Shown here one piece after another: positions 51,624 through 64,000 of a stretch of 64,000 nt of DNA. The notes below the pieces were generated by a model. It did no database searches. It saw only the letters and a program-made list of their open reading frames with translations, and was not told the origin of the DNA. Origin of the DNA: Telopea speciosissima (lineage: Eukaryota; Streptophyta; Magnoliopsida; Proteales; Proteaceae); assembly GCF_018873765.1 (NCBI RefSeq), contig NC_057916.1, forward strand, positions 10,930,001 through 10,994,000, given 5' to 3'. A program made the position numbers and the translations under genes. Position 1 is the stretch's first letter; every line of letters starts with the position of its first letter.

Positions 51624-54600
51624 ATGGGGAAGAAAGGCAACTGGTTTGTTGCAGTGAAGAAAGCTTTCAGTCCTGAATCCAAGGAGAAGAAGGATAAGGT
51701 TTGGAAGATTTTGCCTTTTCCATTGTCGAATTCATAGCATGTTGGGGGTGATCTTCTGATGAAATTGGTGTTCTACCTTCTTTTCCCTCTCTATCCAGAA
51801 ATCGAAGAAGAAATGGTTTGGAAAACAGAAGCACCAGGATCTCACTGCACCTCCTGCTCCTTATACACCTTCTCCACCTCCTCCTGAGGAAGTCAAACTT
51901 ATCGAAGCAGAGAATGAACAGAACAAACACGCTTATTCTGTTGCACTGGCCTCTGCAGTGGCCACTGAGGCTGCTGTTGCTGCTGCTCAGGCTGCAGCAG
52001 AGGTTGTTCGTCTCACCAATGCTGTTCGTTTCTCTGGTAAATCAGATGAGGAAGTGGCCGCTATCAAGATTCAAACGGCATTCCGAGGATACTTGGTATT
52101 AGCCCTGTTTCAATTAACTTCAATTCTATTTTGTCCTTTCCCATTTCTTTTTTCCCCAAATAATTATCATATGTTCTGGAGTTTCTGGCGGGCGTTTCCA
52201 GTGAGCTAATTAGAAAAATAAGCCCAATTTTCTTCATCTGTCTGAATATTAGTCAAAGCCCTGGATATTCTAATTCAACAAAATGATATACTTTGCTTTT
52301 GTAGGAGGAAAATTCATGAAGTTTGTGTAGAATCCTTTTCATTTCTAACAGCCACAGTTACTGCTCATGAAAAAAATTGAGAACCGCTTGAACAGTTGCC
52401 AACTTTGAGATCTATTTTCTTATTTTAAACCGAGAGATATTATCTTATAAATCATTTCCTAATTGCTCATTAAAGTTTAGAAAGATATATATTTTTTTAA
52501 CTTTGGGAATAGGTTGTTTACATTTTAGGAAACCTCTAATATCACTTTCTGATGTGGAGAATAAAATATCTGCACTAATTCTATATGAGTTTTCTTTTTC
52601 TTTTTTGAATTTATCGATGATTTTTTGGTGTATTATCATTTTTGGCATTTTCTCCCGAAAAGAAAAAAAAAAAAAAAAATTAAAAATATATATATATATA
52701 TTTTATTTTTTTTTTTAATTTCTGTTTGGAATCACTAGATAAAAGAGTGAAGGCAAACTGTTGGGGGGGGGGGGGGAACAGATTAACAAAACAAAAAATT
52801 CTGTCTTGGGCATTCATTTTCCATTTCCAACTATTATCTTCACATTTCTAAAGAAGAAAATGCAAAAAAAAGTTTAAGAGGGAGAGAGATTGCTTTTTGT
52901 TGTTGCAAGAATAAGGAGTGGGTACATGTATCTCACTTGTGGTTCAATAAATCTACAGGCAAGGAGAGCTTTGCGGGCATTAAGAGGGCTGGTTAGGTTA
53001 AAGTCACTAATTGATGGACATGCTGTCAAACGCCAAGCCACATCCACCTTACGGTGTATGCAGACCCTGGCTCGTGTGCAGTCTCAGATCCGTACAAGGA
53101 GGATCAGGATGTCAGAGGAGAACCAGGCTCTCCAAAAGCAGCTCCAGCAAAAACTTGAGAGGGATTTGGCAAGAGCTGCTGTGAGTCTCCTGCTTTATTT
53201 TGCTTTACCTAATTAACCCTGATATTTAACTGACAAATTCTTTTGTGTGTTTGAAATTAGTTTGAATGCACATTTTGGTCTTGTAAAGTTTTCAGCTGGT
53301 AATCTATTGATAATTATGGGCAATGGCTTTGACTCTCACTTGGAATGAACATATGCATTGATACTTTTATTTTTCCTCATTTATCCCACAGAAGGTGAAC
53401 AAAGACATTGTTAGTTGTTGGAGTCAGCTTTCCCTCACTTGTCTTGGTTCTTTAACACTTCAACCATTGTCAGAAATTTATTTCGTCTTAATTAATATAA
53501 TTGACATGCTGGTGACATGTTTGAAAGCAGTTCGTGAAAACTGAAATTTCTTGCTGTTGTAGTCGACATGCTTTCTTTCCTATTTATTCTGTGTTTATAC
53601 ATACACATGCATGTATATGTCAGTATATTCAACTGTGCTTTATTTCATATTTGATAGTGAATGAGAACAAAATTTATGCAATAATTTATCCTTTGTTAGA
53701 ATTAAATTAATCACTGCGGAACAAAGTCAGTGTATGTGGTTTTCTGTACATGGGGATTATATGGAATGGTAGAGTCACATGGATGTGGCTGTTATGTACC
53801 ATCCATCTAGGGTGTAAAATTGATTGGATCTTGGCTGAGCACATGATTGATCAGATCAGAATCTTAACTTACACTTAGTCCGTCTGACTGAGATTCATAA
53901 TTGGAGATCCTTGATCTGATTTTTGCATCAGATGGGGATACCGTTTCATATCTTTGCAACTTTCTTATCTATATGTTGTAGGGCAAGAGTCTGTTTGGAC
54001 CCAAATACGAAATAATAATTAGTTTGCATGCCCAAAAAAAAAATCTTCTTTGTCATATTTTAAAATTCTAATCTGTCATTTCTATTGGGAAATGAACAGA
54101 GTTATTAGTTCTATAAACAATATACTGTTACTATACTATTAAAAGGAAACTGCATTTCTGAACCTATACAGATGGATGAGGAATGGGATGACAGTGTGCA
54201 ATCTAAGGAACAGATTGAAGCAAATTTACTGAGCAAGCAAGAGGCTGCCATGAGAAGAGAAAGAGCCCTTGCTTATGCATTCACTCACCAGGTAAACCCT
54301 GCTTCCCATCCTTTTCTGTGTTTTCTTCTCTTTTACACATTGTTTTTATGGAACATGGAAAGCTTGTGGGTTCAGCTTGTGATTCAGCTGCTTAAGTGGT
54401 TCCAGACCTGGCTTCATGTTATGTAATTTTTTGTAGTCACTGATCTACTTAGCCCTACATTCAGCTTGCATAGTCTTATCATCTCTCATAAATGAAGAAG
54501 AAAAATGTTTTTATATAAAATGGCAGGGCTTTCTAAGTCATGTTTTCAATCTTGGACTAGTCAGATCCTGAGTTCCACAGTCCTCCAAATGTACTAAATT

Positions 54601-55350
54601 ATGTGATTAATCTGATATGCAATGGCTCTGCAGCAAATGTGGAAGAATTCTTCACGATCTGGGACCCCAACTTTCATGGACCCTAACAATCCTCATTGGG
54701 GGTGGAGTTGGTTAGAGCGATGGATGGCAGCCCGCCCATGGGAGAGTAGAAGCATGACAGACAAAGAACTTAATGACTATGCTTCTGTAAAGAGTGTGAG
54801 CCGCAGTGTTGGAGGAGGAGAAATCATCAAAGCTTATGCCCGCCATGAACTCAATGCAGAGAGGCCTTCACCTACAGATAAAAAAGCCAGCCGTCTTCCC
54901 AGCCGCCAATCTCCTTCAACACCCCCTTCCAAAGCTGTATCTTCTTCATCTGCTGCTAGGAAATTGAAGTCAGCAAGTCCAAGAGGGAATATGTGGATCC
55001 ATGATGATGACTCAAGGACCATGTTGAGCATGCAGTCAGAGCGGCCTCGGCGGCATAGTGTTGCAGGTTCATCGGTGAGGGATGATGAGAGCCTGGCAAG
55101 TTCTCCAGCTGTCCCAAGCTACATGGCAGCCACTGAGTCCGCAAGGGCCAAAGCCCGGTTGCATAGCCCATTGGGGATAGAGAATAATGGAACCCCAGAG
55201 AAAGGATCGGCAGGGTCTGCAAAGAAGCGGCTGTCTTTCTCAGCTTCCTCAGCTGGTCCTAGGCGGCATTCAGGCCCTCCCAGGGTGGACAGCAGCTCCA
55301 TTAAGGACACAGGTATACATCAAGTTGCAAGCAATGGTGTTGGAAGGTAG
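51624..55350 (+). CDS. IQD: IQ67-domain (IQD) calmodulin-binding protein, IQD2/IQD3-like
   Basis: Plant scaffold protein that binds calmodulin through IQ motifs and associates with microtubules, nucleus or membrane. Coding exons: 51624-51698, 51799-52095, 52959-53180, 54172-54291, 54634-55350; all phase 0, 476 residues. N-terminus [20 protein letters not shown] is family-typical. The IQ67 region (about residues 112-178) begins [16 protein letters not shown] and continues [20 protein letters not shown]; the exon junction between these two halves is the conserved IQD intron position. It continues through [17 protein letters not shown]. Exon 4 has [20 protein letters not shown], exon 5 [19 protein letters not shown], then a Ser/Pro/basic tail with a DUF4005-like [15 protein letters not shown] near residue 400. 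Upstream an Ala-rich helix ([19 protein letters not shown]) is present. Frame intact. Confidence 0.95.
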
Positions 55351-57540
55351 CCTAGTACCTGATCAAAAGGGAGCAGAAGAGGAGAAGACAGCGCTTTAAT
55401 GGGTTGAAAACATTCAAAGAGAAAAGTGGATTGCAGTCGTCTTGTACCATTGTCAGAGCTTTTATTTGTTACTTAGTACAGTCGTACAGATTTGGTTTGG
55501 GTGAATTTAGTCTCTTGGGGTCCAAATATGATTTGTTCAGTTGCCTTGTTATGAAGATTGTGTCTTTGTTTCTTTCTTTTAGTTTCCAGGCCTTGGCTGG
55601 GATTCTGATTGGTGCTTACGAGATCAGACCAGAAGAAGCCAATTCATTGTACTGATTACGACTCGGAATGAATGGTTGTGATTTTCCATTTTCATTTTTT
55701 CTTCTGTTATTTACTCCGGATGGAAGAAAATCCACTTGTAATTGTTGTGTTAGTGAACTCCTTCGGTGTGTCAATAGTCTGTCGAATGTTTCTTTCTTTC
55801 CTTCTCCATTTTTTTTTTCCTGTAACTGTTCCTGCTTTTGGATGGGCCAAAGGAAACTTTCAACAGCTTTGGATCCTGGTGATGCAACCATCGTTGTTTT
55901 GCTTAATTATTTGGCTGTTTCTTATAGGCTGTTTTGTGTGCGAAGATGCAGGCAACCAGAGAATTAATGGTTGCTGAAGGCAGGTAGGCATGGCTTGAAA
56001 GGCAGGAGAATTCAAGACTTGGGATCCAAAGGAATCCAGTAATAACCATTTCTAACTTTAAAGGTATAGTTTCTGCAAGAACATGTATGATTATCCTTTT
56101 TCTGTATCCATTATTCATTAAAAAAATAGTTTGATTAAGATTTGCAAACTATGTACATTGGAACATATTCTGGTTGCTTTACCAGAAAGATAAAAGCACT
56201 TAGATCCAGGACAGCTTAATCCCTTCCAATCAAAGGCCTTTTAAGTTCCCAAATCTAGAGGCAAACATAAATTCCTCCCCAAGCCCACATGCAAGAACCT
56301 TTGAAGACCAAGATTTCGTAAGGTGAGTGTTTTACCAAGAAGTTATCTTTTGTAGAGAGAGAGAGAGAGAGAGTTGTGTAGAGGGAAACAACCAAAGACA
56401 TTTCAAGCACAAAACTGAAAGGGACTAATTGGATTTTTCATTACCCCAAAAAAAAAAAAATTCAACTTTTGACTCTTAGGTATTCCACAAGCTTTTGTCC
56501 ACCATCGAAGACATCTCACATTTCTGTATTGGATTGACCACTCAAAAGTCAAAACTACTCACAAACATGGTTTTTCTTAAAAATCTTCTCCCACAATCAA
56601 AGAAAGAGAGATAATGACTACACTTTCATTCTTCTTGCTTATCATAACACTCTAATTGGATGTGATTTCAATCACAATGAAATCATACCAATTAGGTCAG
56701 TGAGATTTTTCTCATTGTGTACTTACTAAGGATGTCAATAAACATGGGAAGAGGTATGATCCCAATGGGGTTCTACCTAGAATAGAATGTTTCTAGAATA
56801 TTCTGTTCTCAATGGAATAATTACTGAGACATCCACTTATAGATAATTGTAATAAATACTTTCCAAAGTAGCAGTTATTTATGAACTAGTCCATCCATTT
56901 TTCAATATTACATAATAAACTATAGGGTATGTAATTAATTAATTAATTAATGTTAGACCCTAGTCTATTGTAAATACTTGTTCAGAAATTCTGTAATTAT
57001 GATTGAACCAATAAAATATTTTTAAAAATGTTTCATGAAATAAATATTATTTAATTTTTTTTTAAAAAAATTACATACAATTTACGAAAATGCTATCGGA
57101 TCCATATTTGTGTCTACTCAACTTCAGATACTCTCTTTCTTTGACATTCTCCCATAGAGCAATGGATTCTATTTTGGGCATTTCTTTTTCGACTATGGTC
57201 AAACACTATGAATCCAATAAACCGAGATATAGTTAGGATGACATCAAGAGTTGGTGTGCCAAAATTCACAATGTGATTGTATCAGCAAGGATCCCTTAGA
57301 TCAAAATAACTTACTGTAACACATGCGAAATTCTCATATGATCTGGTTTAATGTACACACTGCATGTACACTCAAATTTGTGTCCTAAAATCTTTATTCC
57401 TAGAAATATAAAGTGACAGACCATATGAACGCTTTTATGTTAAAACTTAAAGACAACCAAGGCCCATGATATCACACAAATTAATAGGAATTAAAACACA
57501 TAAAATGGATTTGATGGACACATTTTCAACAAGTTGTATG
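55351..57540. other. IQD 3' UTR and intergenic
   Basis: The 3' UTR probably extends several hundred bases. The remainder is AT-rich; a purine-rich stretch near 57540-57555 is the polypurine tract of the following LTR. No gene seen. Confidence 0.4.
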
Positions 57541-57556
57541 TGTGAGAGGGGGGGAT

Positions 57557-57967
57557 TGTTGGAGTTCTTAATTAAGTGGACTTAATTAATTACAGAGTTA
57601 GTAGTCTGATGGAGTCTACATATATAAATTGGTTCGGTCATCACTAATAAAGATAGACCAATCTTATTCATTGTGGAAGTGAACTAAGGTTGGGACAGTA
57701 TTATAAATACTATGGTCTTGGGTCCCTATAGTGTATGTTCAACACGCATCTCTTCTTCCCACACAGAAGAGAAACAAGGACAGGCAATAGATTGGAGAAG
57801 ACTCAGATCGAGATTGTGATAGTTGAGTATTGTTCTTGAATATTCGCCATTGACATACACAAGGTGCAAGGTATGCCCGTATATATTTCCTGTGTATTCA
57901 TACGTCATGTTCAGAATTCATTGTATGATTTACGATCGGGGTTTATCCCAAAGATTATTATCTAACA
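57557..57967 (+). mobile_element. Copia-type LTR, 411 bp (fossil)
   Basis: Begins TGTTGGAGTTC and ends ATCTAACA, an inverted TGTTGG/CTAACA pair. It is preceded by a polypurine tract (GAGAGGGGGGGAT) and contains a TATA-like TATAAATAC near 57704. This looks like a 3' LTR left behind; internal coding sequence was not recognised upstream. Confidence 0.6.
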
Positions 57968-58290
57968 GCCGTATCCATAACAGTCAGATTAAATTTGAAA
58001 TCCATGTTTTCTGCTTCCATTGTGGCCTTCTCACCCATAGCCTCTCTGACTACCCTAGTAATGCCACGGCCTTTCATAACCCCAAATCTGCTGAAGATCT
58101 CAAAGCTATAATGATGTTCCCGGACTGCCCCGATGCCAATATCAAGGGTGTCACCACTAACCCTCATCCTTATTTTGTGCCCATGGACGATTCTACCGCT
58201 AGCAGTGCATCCCCCTCACTCCCCATGCAGATGGAAACCTCTGGTTCGGTTGTGACATCTACCACTGGCAGGCTACTCGCACCCTAGGAG
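57968..58290 (+). mobile_element. Possible LINE ORF1 fragment with degraded zinc knuckle
   Basis: An open frame contains IHVFCFHCGLLTHSLSDYPS, resembling the CX2CX4HX4C knuckle of plant LINE ORF1/DUF4283 proteins with the last Cys replaced by Tyr. A Ser/Pro-rich tail and stop follow at 58287. It directly abuts the LTR. Assignment is tentative. Confidence 0.35.
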
Positions 58291-58807
58291 ATAATAACTT
58301 CATCAACTCATGACCACATGACCCAAAACAAAATGGAACTTGGACAATTCACAATAAATAAATAAATAAATGATTGAAAATGCAAATAAAAACATCAATA
58401 CATTATGGATGCACATGATTAAAAGGAAGTACTAATTGCATGCAAAACATGTGGGAATGCTCTCTTTGTGATCACTCCAACAATGCAAGAGTAACCCATC
58501 GGAAAATTCTATTGCTCTGCATGCAAATGACACTCACTTGTAATTGAATTGAGCTCTGAAAATTACCATGTGGCTAGTGCAAACCATGTCCTATCCCAAC
58601 TCTAGTTATTTAAGGTATGATATAGATTGACCAAATGACAAAAGGAGTGAGATAGATACGATACCCCCTATATTGGCATCATATATGCTTAGAGATGAAT
58701 TTTGATGGGTTTCAATCCATAGATAAGGAGACCCACATCATTAAATTAGAAAGATGAGAAAGAGCTTATGAGGGGGTGTGTACATGGTCACACACGCCCA
58801 CCTTTTT

Positions 58808-58857
58808 ACAACAACTCAATCTTATCTTAACTAAATGGGGTCGGCTACACGGATCCT
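58808..58857 (+). mobile_element. SINE 3'-domain-like relic
   Basis: CAACTCAATCTTATC then TTAACTAAATGGGGTCGGCT and ACACGGATCC closely resemble a phrase very common in plant genomes that I associate with the conserved 3' domain of angiosperm SINEs. No upstream tRNA-like head was found, so only the tail region is claimed. Confidence 0.4.
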
Positions 58858-58859
58858 TG

Positions 58860-60240
58860 TAGAAACAAAAATTAGTAATAAGAAGTAGAAGAAGGATATT
58901 TGTTTGGGTAGGCTGCATGTTTCACCCACCTTTTTTTCCTACAATAAATTCCAGATTCATTTTCACTTAGTCTTTCATAACTTTCAATCATATATAAATC
59001 AATACACCCTATTCAGAGGTTCTAGATTTTCAAAGCTCTACTTTTTAACACTTAATATATGAGTAAAGGATCTTTGTTTGGGTTGAAATTTATACAAAGT
59101 TGGGATATTGAGTTACATTTGTCTACAAATTTTGGGCTCCACACAAACTAGTTGCCATCGTCTATGAAACCCAATTGACAAAGATCAACCGACATTGTTT
59201 CAAAAATTGGAATTGGATTGGTCGAATTGACCAATTTAGATATATATTGACTGTGATTGATCCTGATTTTGGATGTATTGATCGAGTTGATTCTAGGGTT
59301 TTAGGACCAAATCATTGAGTTTTTGGATCTAAGAGGTCAATTCTTGGGTTTTTAGTATAGGTTCGATACTTCATTGTGAAATTAAAGTCATTGGTTCGTC
59401 TTGTAAAAAATACGATAAAATTGTGCATATTACACAAATGCTTTTTGTTCCTAGGGTGTTTAGGATCCATCAGCTGAAAAACAGATGCCTACCAATTCTA
59501 GGGCTTTTAGGATCCATTCTTTTTTTTATTAGTAAAATTAAGGACCTATTCAATAATTCAAAGACACCGATTTCCAGTTTAAAATCCACGTGATGATTAG
59601 GCTGATTAGCAGATGATTTTGAATTTTGATACTTTTGGCGGGACTTAGTAACAGATTTGGAAGGAGAATATTTTATTACATTTAGTGGGACCTATCAATA
59701 GCTGTCAATTAATAACTAACTCGAGATCGATATCTTTTTTTTTGGTAAGAGACTCGATCGATATCATTGACACGATTGCACGCATGTCTCTACAGCTGGC
59801 GCGTATTTTGACACCACCTCCATAAATATCTCTCGTCGACCGTTATTTCGTTTCCTCGCTTTCAAAACAACTCCAAATACTTTCCATTTTGTTTCATAGC
59901 GCAAGATTTGATTAGCTTCGTGTACAAGTCTCAATATTACCTTGCAAGAGACTTTCTATTTTGTTTACTTTCTATTTTCGAAGTAGGCAGCTGCAGCTAT
60001 ATGTATTCGAGACCACAGTCTCTCCTCCACAATTTATGAATGAGATTGAATTTGGCTTTGTGCTAATGGTTGTGTGATAGACCTTATAGGTGAGATACCT
60101 AGGAGAGACTGAGAGGCTCGATCCACCCTAACCCCTTCGACCTTTTCTATCTTCTTTTTCTTTCCATTCCATACCCTGTGTTGTGGTTACTGTTGTGAGA
60201 TCTTTCGTCCAACTGAGATTCTATCGTCAGTGTTGTGTTA
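58860..60240. other. Intergenic
   Basis: AT-rich with a degenerate GATTGGATTGGTCGAATTGACC-type stretch near 59200-59400. No gene recognised. Confidence 0.4.
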
Positions 60241-60242
60241 CT

Positions 60243-60432
60243 GCTGGAATTGTATGTTGAATGTTACAGGAGTGCTTGGGATTATAGTTGCTGGTTGGAG
60301 AAGACTGAACAGACCTTGCGGCTCACTGGACTGAGTTGCTGGAATTCTATGTTGAAAGTTACAGGAGTGCTTGGGATTATAGTTGCTGGTTGGAGAAGAC
60401 TGAAAAGACTGAACATACCTTGCGGCTCACTG
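60243..60432. repeat. Tandem duplication, 95-bp period
   Basis: Units 60243-60328 and 60338-60432 are almost identical (GCTGGAATT.TATGTTGAA then TTACAGGAGTGCTTGGGATT and on to GCGGCTCACTG). The second unit carries an extra 9 bp (AAAGACTGA), itself a small tandem slip. Confidence 0.85.
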
Positions 60433-60598
60433 TCTTTCGCTCACTCAGAGCCTCACTCACAGGTAACCACTCCGCGCCAGTATAAATTCTAAACTGCTAA
60501 AACCCTGACCGGAAAATATCCTTAGAGTCATGAGACGAACTCTGTTAAGAATCGCTCCCCTCTATACTTGACGTAATTTGCTCTCCCCTCCGAATTGC

Positions 60599-60793
60599 AG
60601 AAGACCAAACCCTTTTTCTGCTTCCATTATCAATATCACTTCAACTCCTTCTTCGGAGCTGAGGAGCTGGTTCTTCTCATCCATCAACGAAAGCCCTCCT
60701 TCTGTTCCCGAGACCAGGTTAACCCAACCACAGAAGAAGAAAGCAGTTTCGATCAATTTCGAAAACATTAGAACCGAACGTAGAAGAAATTGA
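60599..60793 (+). other. Exon-like stretch, product not recognised
   Basis: After an acceptor-like AATTGCAG, an open frame of about 64 codons with coding-like composition reads RRPNPFSASIINITSTPSSE, then LRSWFFSSINESPPSVPETR, then KKKAVSINFENIRTERRRN and a stop. I do not recognise the family; it might be the N-terminus of an organelle-targeted protein or a gene fragment. Confidence 0.25.
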
Positions 60794-61174
60794 TTAGGGA
60801 AAACAGGCCTGTCCTATGCATCTTCTTCTACCCCCAATCCCTCCCTTACCATAGCAGCCATCGCAGTGGATTCTTCTATATTTAATTGCTTGCAATTTTA
60901 TAATCTCTGTTCTTTTCTATGGCGCAGAGTTCAAGTTCTTGTTTCAGTCCCGAGGGAAATTACGTTGTCGCTACTTGTTGGGACAACCGGACTTTTTGAT
61001 CGCCGCCTCAATTGAGTTTCTTCCTTCTTCCTTATTTTTTAGTCATTCTAATTTGTCCTATTTTGAAGTGAAGATCGTAATGGGTTCTTATTTCCTTCTT
61101 CCTCTTTGGTTTTGGATTTTGGGTTTTAAATCTTAGTCTTGTTCTTAGTCTGAGTTTTTCATAATTATTTTTAG

Positions 61175-63932
<2,758 letters not shown>

Positions 63933-64000
63933 CCAAAGATGCTGATTTTATGACCCCAGAAATGCTGTTGAGCTAGATACATGTACATTATGATCTCAAT

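Noticed and set aside
56340-56375. GA-rich run resembling a regulatory GAGA element
   Set aside because: A simple repeat of the kind scattered through this window; nothing ties it to a promoter.

Overview
This is nuclear DNA from a flowering plant. Genes have GT-AG introns (many long and full of transposons), the flanks are AT-rich, and the elements are plant types: Copia and Tekay/Del-like LTR relics, L1 LINEs, an Au-like SINE, MULE and hAT-like DNA transposons. The gene set (IRX9, a vicilin-like storage globulin, IQD, PDIL5-1, importin alpha-9, SURF6) points to a eudicot or an early-diverging lineage near them; I cannot name the species.

Layout. 1-12774: 3' two-thirds of an importin alpha-9 gene (+ strand, six exons seen), whose two largest introns hold most of the transposon relics at this end. 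14540-15887: a Pack-MULE with long inverted repeats, a 9-bp target duplication and a captured piece of a PP2A catalytic-subunit gene. 19609-20613: intronless SURF6/RRP14 nucleolar protein gene with telo-box motifs upstream. About 22480-24722: a Tekay/Del-like LTR. 25814-27324: two tRNA-Ala(AGC) genes and a tRNA-Gln-like relic, with LINE debris between. 28127-32762 (- strand): PDIL5-1, four coding exons, with a 120-bp fold-back element just upstream. 33350-36450: repeats, including a LINE copy whose paralogous empty site is also present. 36873-39521 (+): IRX9 xylan glycosyltransferase, three exons. 39654-39798: a MITE sharing its ends with the Pack-MULE. 42706-44655 (- strand): vicilin-like globulin, five exons, with TATA, G-box and RY motifs in its promoter. 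51624-55350 (+): IQ67-domain (IQD) protein, five coding exons. 57557-57967: Copia-type LTR. About 61175-63932 (+): PRP4-type kinase locus that keeps its introns but carries several independent disabling changes.

The host genes are unrelated in function (nuclear import, ribosome biogenesis, ER redox folding, xylan synthesis, seed storage, calmodulin scaffolding, splicing kinase), as expected for plant chromosomes without operons. The most notable items are the PP2A-bearing Pack-MULE with its related MITE, the intron-bearing PRP4 kinase pseudogene, the LINE with a paralogous empty site, and the fold-back element beside PDIL5-1. I saw no CRISPR array, no bacterial feature and no clear new biological system. 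Exon limits come from reading splice signals and remembered family sequences, not from alignments.
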